This document shows, piece by piece, positions 17,757 through 28,155 of a stretch of DNA of 64,000 nucleotides. The notes beneath the pieces were generated by a model. That model was not told the DNA's origin. It searched no databases and was given only the letters and a program-made list of their open reading frames with translations. The position numbers were made by a program, and so were the translations under genes. Each line of letters begins with the position of its first letter. The stretch's first letter is position 1. The stretch is from CBDFLA01 sp965248915 (GTDB taxonomy: Bacteria > Pseudomonadota > Alphaproteobacteria > M2410): positions 3,100,001 through 3,164,000 of the forward strand of contig OZ252216.1 in assembly GCA_965248915.1 (NCBI GenBank). The letters run 5' to 3'.

Positions 17757-18386
17757 ATGAAACTCCATACATTTTATGTCGCCCCAAACCCAACCAAAGT
17801 CGCGCTTTATTTGGCAGAAAAGAAAGCCGGTGGTGCCCAGATAGATTTGGAAATTGTTAAGGTCAATCTTACGCAAGGAGAACAAAACTCTGACGCGGCC
17901 AAAGCGAAAAACCCCTTCGGGCGACTACCATTTCTGGAGCTTGATGGCGGCGAGATCTTACTCGAGTCCCTTGCGATCATTCAATATCTAGAGGAATTGT
18001 ATCCCTCTCCGCCAATGATCGGTTCCGATCCTTTGGAGCGCGCTAAGGTCCGCGCCATTGAACGCACCATCGAGTTTGGAATCATGATGTCGGCCGGGTT
18101 CATCGTTCATGCAACGAATTCCCCCGCGGGATATCCCCCCGATCCAGCGGTAGCCGCTCGCTTTCAACAGCGCTTACCGGTTTCGATGCAATATGTGGAA
18201 GGGTTATTAGAAGATGGGCGCCCATTCATTGCCGGCCAAACGCCGACCATTGCCGACTGCACCATGGCGGCGGCTTTACAATTTGCCAGGTTTGGCAAAT
18301 GCGACGTTGGGGACTATCCACAGATCGCCGCCTGGGACGAGGCTTACCGTGCCAGAGAAGAAGTTTCTGGCGTGTTCATTTTTTGA
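17757..18386 (+). CDS. Glutathione S-transferase family protein
   Basis: Cytosolic thioredoxin-fold transferase of 209 residues. The N-terminal domain (MKLHTFYVAPNPTKVALYLAE, NPFGRLPFLELDGGEILLESLAIIQYLEELYP) holds the cis-proline and the ES motif that binds the gamma-glutamyl group. The helical C-terminal domain contains FIAGQTPTIADCTMAAALQF, the capping-box region. The conjugated substrate cannot be predicted. It is convergent with the YbjN-like gene 13 bases away. Confidence 0.93.
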   Translation: MKLHTFYVAPNPTKVALYLAEKKAGGAQIDLEIVKVNLTQGEQNSDAAKAKNPFGRLPFLELDGGEILLESLAIIQYLEELYPSPPMIGSDPLERAKVRAIERTIEFGIMMSAGFIVHATNSPAGYPPDPAVAARFQQRLPVSMQYVEGLLEDGRPFIAGQTPTIADCTMAAALQFARFGKCDVGDYPQIAAWDEAYRAREEVSGVFIF

Positions 18387-18399
18387 CCCGGCCCAGGGT

Positions 18400-19179
18400 T
18401 TAGGGTTTAATTTCGCCGACCTGATTGACGTATTCCTGAGAGGTCTTGCTGTTCTCAATAAGCCCGCGCACAAAGGTCCTTGAGATCATCAAGGCCGGCT
18501 GTGCCTGAGCTTCGTTGAAGTCATTAGGCGAATTTGCCTGCATATTAGCCCGCCAAGCCCCCATTGAAACCGCCCGCGCCAGACTATGCGCCCCATCGTT
18601 GAGCGCATTTGACGCGATCAGGGGTTCTTCGGTGAGATGCACCATGAAGGCCTCGCCGATGCGAACAAAATTGACAACATTGGACACCAAATTTCCTTTG
18701 GTGATGCCGTAGTCGGAAATCTCGTAGCGCGAAAGGATAGGTTGACCGCTGTCGAGCATGAACGCCTTGGTGAAAGCGTGGCTTTGATTAAAAGCGTTGA
18801 CCGAAGAAAGAGTTGCACCCGCCGAGGCCTCGTCGAAAAAGGCGTCAAGTTCCATGCCAGCGCAGGCAGCGCGTGGCGGCGTTTCACAAGCCGCCAGATA
18901 GATCACGAACTTAAACTGAGCATTCGTCTCTGCGCGGATGATAACTGATCCGTCGTCCATGGTCATCACACGTGCTGCGACGCCCATTTCCGAGAGTGTT
19001 GCCGCGACGTCCAATACTTCAAATCTAGGAAACTGCGTGTCGAGCCCCTTGACGCTGTTAAAGGTGGAAGGCTCCGTCAGGCCGAAAGACGGCGCAAGCC
19101 CAAGTCCAAGCGTAAGAACAGCCCCAGCGCAAACGTGCGCCAAGATGTGACGAATTTTTAAAGCCGTGTGATCTGCCAT
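18400..19179 (-). CDS. Exported YbjN-domain protein
   Basis: 259-residue protein with an N-terminal hydrophobic signal sequence (about 12-35, GAVLTLGLGLAPSFGL). A YbjN-type domain follows (about 50-190: MDDGSVIIRAETNAQFKFVIYL, LSSVNAFNQSHAFTKAFML, ISRYEISDYG-like segments). The YbjN fold resembles secretion-chaperone-like proteins and the family has no settled role. GGTGGGG lies upstream of the ATG. It is divergent from the AmpG-like transporter across a 232-base gap. Identification is by pattern only. Confidence 0.75.
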   Translation of the reverse strand: MADHTALKIRHILAHVCAGAVLTLGLGLAPSFGLTEPSTFNSVKGLDTQFPRFEVLDVAATLSEMGVAARVMTMDDGSVIIRAETNAQFKFVIYLAACETPPRAACAGMELDAFFDEASAGATLSSVNAFNQSHAFTKAFMLDSGQPILSRYEISDYGITKGNLVSNVVNFVRIGEAFMVHLTEEPLIASNALNDGAHSLARAVSMGAWRANMQANSPNDFNEAQAQPALMISRTFVRGLIENSKTSQEYVNQVGEIKP

Positions 19180-19411
19180 GTCCCCACCTCTCGCGAAAAC
19201 CTTGCGTCGCCCCCGCGACGTCTTATGAGGCCCTTCTAAGCTAGGCTATCAATCATCGCTCCAAGCCGCAACTGGTGCCAGGGCTTCCTCGCGCCCTGAA
19301 ACCGCCGTTTTCTGGGCTTTAGATGGGTTTTCGACAAGCTAGACGGCCTTGAACAAGCGCGACACTATGATTGCAAGTGATTCGAGCGGTCAATAAAGGG
19401 GAGGCACCGCC

Positions 19412-20974
19412 ATGACGGCATCTGAGGCCACAGAGACGGAACGGAGTTTCGTTGAAGCCTTAAAAGCCTATCGTCAACCCAAAATGGCGATGATGTTGGT
19501 CTTGGGTTTCGCCGCTGGTCTGCCCTTTCTCCTGTATTTTTCGACCCTCTCGGTTCGCCTCGACAAATCTGGGGTCGACGTTACGCTCATCGCGTTCTTC
19601 TCATGGTTCGGGCTGTCATATTCATTCAAGTTTCTTTGGGCGCCGTTGGTCGACCGCTTTGACCCGCCGGGCCTTGCGGCGGTCTTTGGTCGCCGGCGCG
19701 CTTGGATCTTTGTCGCCCAGATTGGAGTGGCCCTAGGACTGATCGGTCTCGGCTTCGCTGATCCGACCAAAAGTCTTGCGGTGACAGCTTTGTTCTCCTT
19801 CTTGGTTGCGTTTAGTTCCGCCACTCAAGACATCGGTGTCGATGCGTGGCGGATCGAAGCGGCTGCCGACGACGATGAACAAGCACCTCTCGCTGCTGCC
19901 TATCAATATGGATACAAAAGCGGCATGTTGGTCGCGGGCGGCATCGCGCTGATCATTGCCGACATCGCAAATTGGTCCACTGCCTATTTTTCCATGGCGG
20001 GATTTCTTGCGCTCGCCGCTGTGATATTTGCGGTATGGGACGGAAAGGCAAAAGCGCTCGTTTCCGCACGTGCCTTGGTTGTCGGCGTCACCTTTGCGGT
20101 GGGATTGTTCGCTTGCGTTATTTTGGTTGCGGTGGGCATAGGCCGGGGCGTGCCGGAACTATTGTCGTCCATGGGGATCGAATTCTCGCGCCGCGAGATT
20201 GGCAAAATGGCAATTTATTTGGCAGCCGCTCCCATTCTCTTATGTGCTGCTGCGCTTCCTTTTGTTCGGAGATTGAAACCAGACGCACCAGTACTTAAGA
20301 ATCCGGGTCTTGGCCCCTTCCTCGACTTCTTTTGGCGCCATGGTTGGGCAGCCATTCTCATTCTGCTCTTTGTGTCGACATATCGCTTGAGCGACATCGT
20401 CATGGGTGTCATGGCCAAACCCGCCTACAGCAACATGGGATATGACGAGCTGGCCATTGGATTGGTCAGCGGCACTTACGGTCCGTGGATGGTCTTTCTT
20501 GGTGTTGCACTCGGTGGCTTCGCCGCGCTCAAGGCGGGTCTAACGCGGTCGCTAGTAATTGGCGCCATCGTTTCTGTTCTCGGCAACCTCACCTTTGCAT
20601 GGTTGGTACAGCAATCCTCCGAGAGCACTTTGCCTCTGTTCATTGCGGTGACCGCTGACAATGTTGCAGGAGGTTTTGCGGGCACCGTGTTCGTGGCCTA
20701 TCTGTCGACCCTTGTGAACAAATCCTTTGCCGGGACTCAATACGCGATTTTCAGTTCCATCTACTCCCTAGGGCCGAAACTGCTGGCCGGGTCATCCGGC
20801 CTTGTTGTGAACTCATATGGATACTCGACCTTTTTCCTCTACGCCGCCGCATTGGGCGTCCCAGCGATCCTTCTTTCCATGTTCGTCGAGCGAATGAAGC
20901 CAGACCGGGCGTCCGTCCTTTACATTGAAGAACACCCTTCCGCTGCTATGGATGCGGGAGAGAAAAAGCCTTGA
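19412..20974 (+). CDS. AmpG-like MFS transporter (muropeptide permease family)
   Basis: Inner-membrane transporter of 520 residues with about 12-14 hydrophobic segments. The stretches GFAAGLPFLLYFSTLSVRL, KFLWAPLVDRFDPP, FSSATQDIGVDAWRIEAA and YQYGYKSGMLVAGG match AmpG permeases, which import GlcNAc-anhydro-muropeptides for cell-wall recycling. A good GGGAGG lies eight bases before the ATG. No other cell-wall recycling gene is adjacent, so the substrate is inferred from family only. Confidence 0.87.
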   Translation: MTASEATETERSFVEALKAYRQPKMAMMLVLGFAAGLPFLLYFSTLSVRLDKSGVDVTLIAFFSWFGLSYSFKFLWAPLVDRFDPPGLAAVFGRRRAWIFVAQIGVALGLIGLGFADPTKSLAVTALFSFLVAFSSATQDIGVDAWRIEAAADDDEQAPLAAAYQYGYKSGMLVAGGIALIIADIANWSTAYFSMAGFLALAAVIFAVWDGKAKALVSARALVVGVTFAVGLFACVILVAVGIGRGVPELLSSMGIEFSRREIGKMAIYLAAAPILLCAAALPFVRRLKPDAPVLKNPGLGPFLDFFWRHGWAAILILLFVSTYRLSDIVMGVMAKPAYSNMGYDELAIGLVSGTYGPWMVFLGVALGGFAALKAGLTRSLVIGAIVSVLGNLTFAWLVQQSSESTLPLFIAVTADNVAGGFAGTVFVAYLSTLVNKSFAGTQYAIFSSIYSLGPKLLAGSSGLVVNSYGYSTFFLYAAALGVPAILLSMFVERMKPDRASVLYIEEHPSAAMDAGEKKP

Positions 20975-21117
20975 GCATCATCTAACGGACGGGTTTCATT
21001 TGGGTTTTAGAATTTCCGTTCGGGTGAACCTGAAGGATTGTCTAAGGGGCCCGTCCCAAGTAGACTTCGGCCAAACTAATTCGACTTACAATATGCGGCG
21101 CGGACCCCGCGGGCAGG

Positions 21118-22050
21118 ATGAGACGACGAGACCAAGGACCGCTGCTCGGTCCAGCGCCAAATTCGGGAAACCAATATTCGATGAGTTCCGCAACCCCTCC
21201 CGCGGGGCAAAGAACAGAGGGCAACGACATCGACGGCCAAGAGACCGATGCACTGAGCAAAATGATGCTGGCAGAGGCTGGTAATCTCGAAGTGCGATTG
21301 GCATCCTCTGAGGCCGAGATCGAAGCCTGCCAGCGTCTTCGCTTCGAGGTATTCTATGAAGAGATGTCCGCCAAGCCTATTGAGCAAATGGCAGCCCGTC
21401 GTCTCGACTACGACAAGTTCGACCCAATCGCCGACCACTTGATGGTGATAGACCGAACCGCAAGCCCAGACAAAAGGGTGATTGGAACCTACCGCCTCAT
21501 CCGGAGAGACGTTGCCGAAGCCAATGGCGGATTTTACACAGCAGGTGAGTACGATATTCAGCCCATGTTGGACCGTGCTGATCCGTCAATCAATTTCCTA
21601 GAGCTTGGGCGATCTTGTGTTCACAAAGATCATCGTAATCGACCGACCATCAATTTGCTGTGGCAGGGGCTCGGTCAATATGTCGTGCGCCACGACATTG
21701 GAGCTATGTTTGGTTGCGCCAGCTTTCCCGGTACCGATCCAGAAGCGCTCGTGCTTCCTTTGTCTTACTTGCACCATTTCATGTCGCTGCCGCCCAAATG
21801 GCATGTGCGCGCGCGCGATGAACTCTTCGTCGACATGAATCGTCTCCCCAAAAAGGAGATTGATGAACGCGCCGCCATTCGAACTTTATCGCCTCTTATC
21901 CGCGGCTATGTTCGCACCGGATGTCTGTTTGGGGATGGTGCCGTTATCGACTGGCAATTCGGCACTGTCGATGTCTTCGTCATGTCTATTATTACCGAAG
22001 TGACCGACCGTTATGTCAACCGTTTTGTAACCAACGGCGATGGACAATAA
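21118..22050 (+). CDS. olsB: OlsB-like ornithine-acyl-ACP N-acyltransferase (GNAT fold)
   Basis: Probably adds a 3-hydroxyacyl group to the amino group of ornithine, the first step of ornithine-lipid synthesis. The 310-residue frame contains LRFEVFYEEMSAKP, DHLMVIDRTAS, RVIGTYRLIRRDVAEANGGF, INFLELGRSCVHKDHR and FGCASFPGTDPEALVLPLS, matching OlsB and its hemolysin-like relatives. Three starts are possible (ATG 21118, 21181 and a later pair at 21259/21262); the second would give 289 residues. The acyltransferase at 44806 could act in the second step, though it may serve ordinary phospholipid synthesis. Confidence 0.82.
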   Translation: MRRRDQGPLLGPAPNSGNQYSMSSATPPAGQRTEGNDIDGQETDALSKMMLAEAGNLEVRLASSEAEIEACQRLRFEVFYEEMSAKPIEQMAARRLDYDKFDPIADHLMVIDRTASPDKRVIGTYRLIRRDVAEANGGFYTAGEYDIQPMLDRADPSINFLELGRSCVHKDHRNRPTINLLWQGLGQYVVRHDIGAMFGCASFPGTDPEALVLPLSYLHHFMSLPPKWHVRARDELFVDMNRLPKKEIDERAAIRTLSPLIRGYVRTGCLFGDGAVIDWQFGTVDVFVMSIITEVTDRYVNRFVTNGDGQ

Positions 22051-22055
22051 TTCCA

Positions 22056-24344
22056 TTAACTTCTTGTAATTGCTGGAAAATCCGTGTCCGAAATATCGTA
22101 AGCCGCAAGCGCTGCTGAGCTCACGATCTCATTGACCCTTGCGCCTAAGGAGCAAATCTGAATGGGCTTGGAAAGGCCGGATAGCATCGGTCCAATCACA
22201 TTACATTCACCCATGACCTGCAAGAGTTTTGTACCGATTGAGGCGCTGTGGAAGGCAGGCATAACCAAACAGTTCGCAGGTCCCGACAAGCGACAGAACG
22301 GATAGAGATTCTCATCAGGGTCCAGGGCAACGTCAGCAGCCATTTCGCCTTCATATTCGAAATCTACTTCCATTTGATCGAGCAGTTCAACCGCTTCACG
22401 CTGAATGTCCGACCGCTCGCCGGGAGGATTGCCAAAAGTGGAATAGGCCAGGAAAGCAACCCGTGGCTCATATCCAAATTGACGCGCGACACGGGCGGTT
22501 TGCACAGAGATGTCAACGAGTTTATGAGCCGTCGGCATTTCGGTGACCGAGGTATCGCTCACAAAGACGGTGCGCCCTTTCGATAGAATGATCGATGTGC
22601 CAATGATCGTTTGATCGGCGTGCGGATCAATGACTTGACGAACCTCTTTGAGCGCCGTGGCATAATTTCGGGTGACACCGGTGACCATTCCGTCTGCGTA
22701 GCCAGCGGCCACCATGCACGCGCCAAAGATGTTTCGGTCCGTGTTGACCAGCCGCTCTGCATCCCGGTGCAACATGCCCCGACGTTGCCAGCGATCATAA
22801 AGCAGGTCGGTAAACTCAGGGTTCCATTCTGAATACCTGGCATTGTGAATCTCAAAATCTTCAACGCCTTCAAGGCCGCCGGAATTTGCGGTTTCATGAA
22901 TAATTTTCTCGCGTCCAATCAGAATCGGCGTACCCAGTCCTTGCGATTTGAAGGCGAGTGCGGCCCGAATGACCTGTTCTTGCTCGCCTTCGGCGAAGAC
23001 AATCCGCTTGGGATGCGACTTCACATAGCCTGTAATGTACTGCACCAGGCTCGCTGTTGGGTCGAGCCGCGCGTTAAGTTCGGCCCGGTAGGCGTCGAGA
23101 TCCACAATTGGGTGTTTTGCGACACCGCTCTCCATGGCCGCCGTCGCCACCGCTGGCGCGACATGGCTGATGAGACGTGGGTCAAACGGCGCCGGAATGA
23201 TATAGTCCGGTCCATAACGTGGACGCTTGCCGTGATAGGCGGCTGCCACTTCGTCCGGCACATCTTCCTTGGCCAGATCTGCGAGCGCTTGCGCGGCTGC
23301 GATCTTCATGTCGTCATTGATGGTCGTGGCACGCACGTCAAGCGCGCCACGGAAAATATAGGGGAAGCCCAAGACATTGTTCACCTGGTTGGGGTAATCA
23401 GAGCGTCCCGTGGCCATGATCGCGTCGTCGCGAAGTTCGGCCACTTCTTCCGGTAAGATCTCAGGATCAGGGTTTGCCATGGCAAAGATGATGGGTTTGT
23501 CCGCCATGGAGGTAATCATTTTAGGTGTCAATGCGCCTTGGACCGACAAGCCGAAAACCACGTCGGCGCCTTCAAGGGCTTCTTCAAGTGTGCGGGCATC
23601 GGTGACCACAGCATGTGCTGATTTCCATTGGTTCATTCCTTCAGCGCGACCTTGATAGATGACGCCTTTGGTGTCGCACAAGATAGCCTGGTCATGCGGT
23701 AGGCCCATGGCCTTAACGAGTTCAAGACAGGCAATGCCGGCCGATCCCGCGCCATTGACCACCATCTTGGTGTCTTTGATGTCGCGACCCGTCAGGTCGA
23801 GCGCGTTGATGAGACCCGCCGCGGCGATGATCGCTGTGCCGTGTTGATCGTCATGAAAAACCGGGATGTCCATCATCTCGCGCAATTGCTGCTCAATGAC
23901 GAAACACTCCGGAGCCTTAATATCTTCCAAGTTTATGCCGCCGAAAGTTGGGCCGAGGTAGCGCACGCAATTGACGAACGCTTCAGCGTCTTCGGTATCG
24001 ACTTCAATGTCGATCGAGTCCACATCCGCAAACCGTTTGAACAGGACCGACTTTCCTTCCATCACCGGCTTGGCCGCGAGCGCCCCGAGATTGCCAAGAC
24101 CCAAAATGGCCGAGCCATTTGAAATGACCGCGACCAAATTGCCCTTGGATGTGTAATCAAAGGCCGTGTCTGGGTTCTCCGCAATGGCCCGAACCGGCGC
24201 TGCCACACCTGGCGAATAAGCCAGGCTCAAATCCCTTTGGGTCGCCATCGGTTTCGTCGGAACGACTTCAAGTTTTCCGGGTTTGCCCCGACTGTGAAAT
24301 CGGAGGGCTTCTTCGTCGGTGAATTGACTCTTGCGATCGACCAT
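22056..24344 (-). CDS. maeB: NADP-dependent malic enzyme (MaeB, with phosphotransacetylase-like domain)
   Basis: Oxidative decarboxylation of malate to pyruvate with NADPH formation. The 762-residue product is the large two-domain type: malic enzyme core (SLAYSPGVAAPVRAIAENPD, GLGNLGALAAKPVMEGKSVL, PVFHDDQHGTAIIAAAGLINAL), NAD-binding region (VVNGAGSAGIACLELVKAMG) and, from about residue 430, a phosphotransacetylase-like domain (PKRIVFAEGEQEQVIRAAL) that is regulatory in this family. The 3' end faces olsB across five bases. Confidence 0.97.
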   Translation of the reverse strand: MVDRKSQFTDEEALRFHSRGKPGKLEVVPTKPMATQRDLSLAYSPGVAAPVRAIAENPDTAFDYTSKGNLVAVISNGSAILGLGNLGALAAKPVMEGKSVLFKRFADVDSIDIEVDTEDAEAFVNCVRYLGPTFGGINLEDIKAPECFVIEQQLREMMDIPVFHDDQHGTAIIAAAGLINALDLTGRDIKDTKMVVNGAGSAGIACLELVKAMGLPHDQAILCDTKGVIYQGRAEGMNQWKSAHAVVTDARTLEEALEGADVVFGLSVQGALTPKMITSMADKPIIFAMANPDPEILPEEVAELRDDAIMATGRSDYPNQVNNVLGFPYIFRGALDVRATTINDDMKIAAAQALADLAKEDVPDEVAAAYHGKRPRYGPDYIIPAPFDPRLISHVAPAVATAAMESGVAKHPIVDLDAYRAELNARLDPTASLVQYITGYVKSHPKRIVFAEGEQEQVIRAALAFKSQGLGTPILIGREKIIHETANSGGLEGVEDFEIHNARYSEWNPEFTDLLYDRWQRRGMLHRDAERLVNTDRNIFGACMVAAGYADGMVTGVTRNYATALKEVRQVIDPHADQTIIGTSIILSKGRTVFVSDTSVTEMPTAHKLVDISVQTARVARQFGYEPRVAFLAYSTFGNPPGERSDIQREAVELLDQMEVDFEYEGEMAADVALDPDENLYPFCRLSGPANCLVMPAFHSASIGTKLLQVMGECNVIGPMLSGLSKPIQICSLGARVNEIVSSAALAAYDISDTDFPAITRS

Positions 24345-24425
24345 GGAGGCGTCCTGAAAGGTTGGGCATTGGGCCTGGGCAGGCTTTCTTAAGCGCGATT
24401 CTGGGCAACCACAAGGGGGCGGGGG

Positions 24426-25322
24426 TCATTTCACGTGGTTTTGTGCTCCGTCGACCGCCTTGCGAGTGGCAAGCCAAATTCCGGTAAGCACCAAGACCGT
24501 GCCAATGCCATGGGCCAGAGTAAGGCGCTCCCCAAGGAAGACAATGGCAACAGCGCCTGCGGTCAGGGGAAGGAAGCCGGTGAAGAGGCCGGCTACATTG
24601 GCGGGAATGTCTTGCACTCCGCGGTAAAAAAGAAGCAACGCAAATACGCTGGAAGAAAGGGCGTAGGTGACGAGGAGCGCCCACGTCGAGAACGGCACAG
24701 ACAACCAAACCACATGGACGCCCTGCCAAAGCGCCATGGGTAGAAAGAGCGCAAGCCCCACCGCATTGACCCAAAAGGCCGTGAGGATTACGCCGGTTCG
24801 CTCTGCCGATTGCTTAGCAAAAATCGTGTAAGCCGCTTCTGAAAGAACCGCGAGCAAAATGAGCCCATTGCCCAACCAAGAGGCTGTTCCGCCGCCTTCA
24901 ACACTTTGAAGGTTGAGTATCACGATGCCGAAAATTGCGAAGGCAATGGCAACAGCCCGCACGGAGCCCAATCGTTCTTTGAGCCAAATTACAGACAGGA
25001 CCGCTACGGCGGCAGGAAGGGCGCTGGTAACAATGCCGGCGTTTAATGCACTTGTGTGCCGAACCCCGTAGAACAGAAAACTTGTAAAAAACAAGACACC
25101 GAAGACCGCCTGACCGAGGATCGGCGAAAACAGATCGGTGCTTGGCTTTTGGGTCTGCACAAGGCCTGAATAGGCAAGCGGAAGGAGTGCCATTGTCGCG
25201 ATAAGACATCTGAGCGCTCCTAGGACAAACACCGGCAATTCATCGGTCAAAACCTTGGCAATGACCACCGTGGCGCCAACTAACACCATTGACAGCGCCA
25301 GAAGAAAGTAGCGTCCGCCCAT
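24426..25322 (-). CDS. EamA/DMT-family exporter
   Basis: Inner-membrane protein of 298 residues with about ten hydrophobic helices arranged as two EamA repeats (roughly 5-135 and 150-285). Typical pieces are LGALRCLIATMALLPLAY, SALPAAVAVLSVIWLKERL and LPLTAGAVAIVFLGERLTLA. Members export amino acids or other metabolites; the substrate cannot be told from sequence. It is divergent from mutS across 76 bases and lies 81 bases upstream of maeB on the same strand. Confidence 0.9.
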   Translation of the reverse strand: MGGRYFLLALSMVLVGATVVIAKVLTDELPVFVLGALRCLIATMALLPLAYSGLVQTQKPSTDLFSPILGQAVFGVLFFTSFLFYGVRHTSALNAGIVTSALPAAVAVLSVIWLKERLGSVRAVAIAFAIFGIVILNLQSVEGGGTASWLGNGLILLAVLSEAAYTIFAKQSAERTGVILTAFWVNAVGLALFLPMALWQGVHVVWLSVPFSTWALLVTYALSSSVFALLLFYRGVQDIPANVAGLFTGFLPLTAGAVAIVFLGERLTLAHGIGTVLVLTGIWLATRKAVDGAQNHVK

Positions 25323-25398
25323 TGCCTTTTCACCGATCTCGTGACAGTTGTTGAGGTGGGTAAAAGGGGTCCCTTAAGGGCGAGACGTCAAGAGAATT

Positions 25399-28155
25399 AT
25401 GACCGCACGCGTTGAGACAAATAGCGCAAAACCATCCGGCGCTGCTGCTGCCACCACACCGATGATGGCGCAGTTTTTGACCATCAAGGAAGCGAACCCA
25501 GGCTACTTGTTGTTTTACCGCATGGGCGATTTCTACGAGCTCTTCTTCGACGACGCAGTAAAGGCCGCCCGCGCCCTCGACATTACCCTCACCAAACGCG
25601 GCAAACACGCAGGCGAAGACATCCCTATGTGCGGCGTGCCAGTACACGCAGCCGACGCCTATCTTGAGCGGCTCATTCGCCAAGGCTTCAAGGTCGCCGT
25701 TTGCGAACAAACCGAAGACCCCGCCGAAGCTAAAAAGCGGGGCTCGAAGTCTGTCGTAGCGCGCGACGTGGTGCGATTGGTAACGCCGGGCACGCTAACT
25801 GAAGACACGCTTTTGGATGCCCGCGAAAACAACTATCTCGCGAGCCTTGCCCGCGTTGGCGGCGCTGGCGGGGATGCAGAATGGGCGCTTTCCTGGGTTG
25901 ATGTCTCAACGGGCGACTTTCAAATCTCCGAAACGACGCAGGCCTCCTTGGCGACCGACCTTGCGGGCCTCAATCCCTCAGAGTTGATCCTGTCCGACCG
26001 TCTCTATGCCGATCAGGAACTCATGACGGCCTTCGAGACAATGGAGATCACATTGACCGTTCTTCCGGGGCTCAAATTTAATTCCTCAAGCGCAGAAGAG
26101 CGCTTAAGTCAGCACTTCGGGGTTCGCGCGCTCGATGGCTTTGGGTCCTTTGACCGCGCTGAGCTCGCAGCCGCGGGCGCGCTCATCGATTATGTTGAAT
26201 TGACCCAGCGCGGCAAACTGACCGCCATCAAACCGCCGGTGCAGGTAAGTCCGCGCGCGGTCATGGCGATTGATGCCGCAACACGCACCAACCTTGAGCT
26301 CACCCGCACTCTTTCTGGATCCAAAAAAGGATCTTTGCTGTCCGTCATTGATCGGACAATCACAGGGCCCGGTGCCCGTGCGTTGGCGGCGCGGCTTGCA
26401 AGCCCTCTCAATGATCCTGCCGAGATCGACATGAGGCTTCAAGCGGTTGATTATTTCGTCAACGCGTCCGAATTGCGCGACGATGTTCGAGGCGCTCTTA
26501 AGGAAACACCGGACATGTCCCGCGCTCTTTCGCGTCTCACGGTGGGCCGCGGCGGGCCGCGCGATCTGGCCGCCATTCGGGACGGCATGGCGCAAGCAGA
26601 AAAAGTCAGACTGCGCTTACAAGAGCCTCATGCGGGCAATGACTTGATCTCCTTGCCTGCAGAATTAGGGTTATGTATCAAAGGCTTATCTGACGAAGAG
26701 GGCGCGACCGGCCAACTAAAAGCAAAACTTGCCGCCGCCTTGAGCTCTGAACTCCCGCTCCTTGCACGCGATGGTGGTTTTGTGGCCAAGGGCTACAATC
26801 CACCTCTCGATGAGGTGCGCACATTGCGAGACGAAAGTCGCCGCGTTATTGCTGGCCTGGAGAAGGCATACCGCGACCAGACAAACATCTCTACACTGAA
26901 GATCAAGCACAACAATGTGCTTGGGTTTTTCATTGAAGTATCCGCCATTCATGGTGACAAACTTCTTGGCGGAGAATTAGGCGAGACCTTTATCCACCGC
27001 CAAACCCTTGCGAACGCGGTTCGCTTCACGACCACAGAGCTTTCAGACCTTGCCAGTCAAATTGCTAACGCGTCCGGGCGTGCCATCGCCCTTGAGCTTG
27101 AATTGTTCGACACGCTGGTCAAGCAAGTTGTCTCCGAGGGCGCGGCAATTTCACGTGCCGCCGATGCCTTGAGCGTCATGGACGTTTCAGGCGCTTTGGC
27201 GGTGCTCGCCATTGAGAACCGCTATACCCGTCCAGAAGTTGATGCAAGCCTCGCCTTTGAGATCGAAGGCGGTCGTCATGCCGTGGTCGAAGAAATGTTG
27301 AAAGTGGCAGGCAGCGCACCCTTCGTCGCCAATGATTGCGCGCTGTCATCGCGAGATGATGACCCAGACGCGCGCCGACTTTGGCTCGTCACCGGACCCA
27401 ACATGGCCGGTAAATCGACCTTTCTGCGTCAGAATGCTTTGATCGCCATCCTCGCCCAAATGGGCTCGTTTGTGCCAGCCTCGCGGGCTCATATCGGGGT
27501 CGTCGACCGCTTGTTCTCAAGGGTAGGTGCGGCCGATGATCTGGCCCGCGGGCGCTCTACCTTCATGGTTGAAATGGTCGAGACCGCGGCTATTCTGAAC
27601 CAGGCAGGCCCTCATTCCCTGGTGATACTCGATGAAATCGGTCGCGGCACAGCGACATTTGATGGGCTTTCCATTGCTTGGGCGGCGGTAGAGCACTTGC
27701 ATGACATCAACCAGTGCCGTTCTCTTTTCGCCACCCATTACCATGAGCTGACGGCGCTTTCCGCAAAGCTTGATCACTTGGCCAACGTGACCATGAAGGT
27801 CAAGGAGTGGGAAGGCGACGTGGTCTTCATGCATGAAGTGGGTCCAGGCGCTGCCGACCGCTCCTACGGCATTCAAGTGGCCAAACTTGCTGGCCTGCCC
27901 GAGGCCGTCATCGCGCGTGCTCGCTTGGTACTTGAGCATCTGGAAAAGTCCCGCGAAGAATCAACCGTGACCCCGATGGTCGATGACCTACCGCTCTTTT
28001 CTGCGACCTTTGCTGATGTAAATAAATCGACAAAGCAGATAGGCCCTTCGCCCTTAGAAGAGGCGGTAAGCGAAATCAATCCAGACGATCTAAGTCCCAA
28101 AGAAGCCTTGGAATTAATATACTGGTTGAAGCAACTGAGTGACGATAAACCATGA
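25399..28155 (+). CDS. mutS: DNA mismatch repair protein MutS
   Basis: Recognises base mismatches and small loops and recruits MutL. The 918-residue protein has the mismatch-wedge motif GDFYELF (F45-x-E47) in its N-terminal domain, the connector and lever domains (ARALAARLASPLNDPAEIDMRL, KIKHNNVLGFFIEVS) and the ATPase with Walker A GPNMAGKST (about residue 666) and LVILDEIGRGTATFDGLSIAW. The C-terminal dimerisation helix (LSPKEALELIYWLKQL) is present. Its stop overlaps the globin start as ATGA, which is unusual for mutS. Confidence 0.98.
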   Translation: MTARVETNSAKPSGAAAATTPMMAQFLTIKEANPGYLLFYRMGDFYELFFDDAVKAARALDITLTKRGKHAGEDIPMCGVPVHAADAYLERLIRQGFKVAVCEQTEDPAEAKKRGSKSVVARDVVRLVTPGTLTEDTLLDARENNYLASLARVGGAGGDAEWALSWVDVSTGDFQISETTQASLATDLAGLNPSELILSDRLYADQELMTAFETMEITLTVLPGLKFNSSSAEERLSQHFGVRALDGFGSFDRAELAAAGALIDYVELTQRGKLTAIKPPVQVSPRAVMAIDAATRTNLELTRTLSGSKKGSLLSVIDRTITGPGARALAARLASPLNDPAEIDMRLQAVDYFVNASELRDDVRGALKETPDMSRALSRLTVGRGGPRDLAAIRDGMAQAEKVRLRLQEPHAGNDLISLPAELGLCIKGLSDEEGATGQLKAKLAAALSSELPLLARDGGFVAKGYNPPLDEVRTLRDESRRVIAGLEKAYRDQTNISTLKIKHNNVLGFFIEVSAIHGDKLLGGELGETFIHRQTLANAVRFTTTELSDLASQIANASGRAIALELELFDTLVKQVVSEGAAISRAADALSVMDVSGALAVLAIENRYTRPEVDASLAFEIEGGRHAVVEEMLKVAGSAPFVANDCALSSRDDDPDARRLWLVTGPNMAGKSTFLRQNALIAILAQMGSFVPASRAHIGVVDRLFSRVGAADDLARGRSTFMVEMVETAAILNQAGPHSLVILDEIGRGTATFDGLSIAWAAVEHLHDINQCRSLFATHYHELTALSAKLDHLANVTMKVKEWEGDVVFMHEVGPGAADRSYGIQVAKLAGLPEAVIARARLVLEHLEKSREESTVTPMVDDLPLFSATFADVNKSTKQIGPSPLEEAVSEINPDDLSPKEALELIYWLKQLSDDKP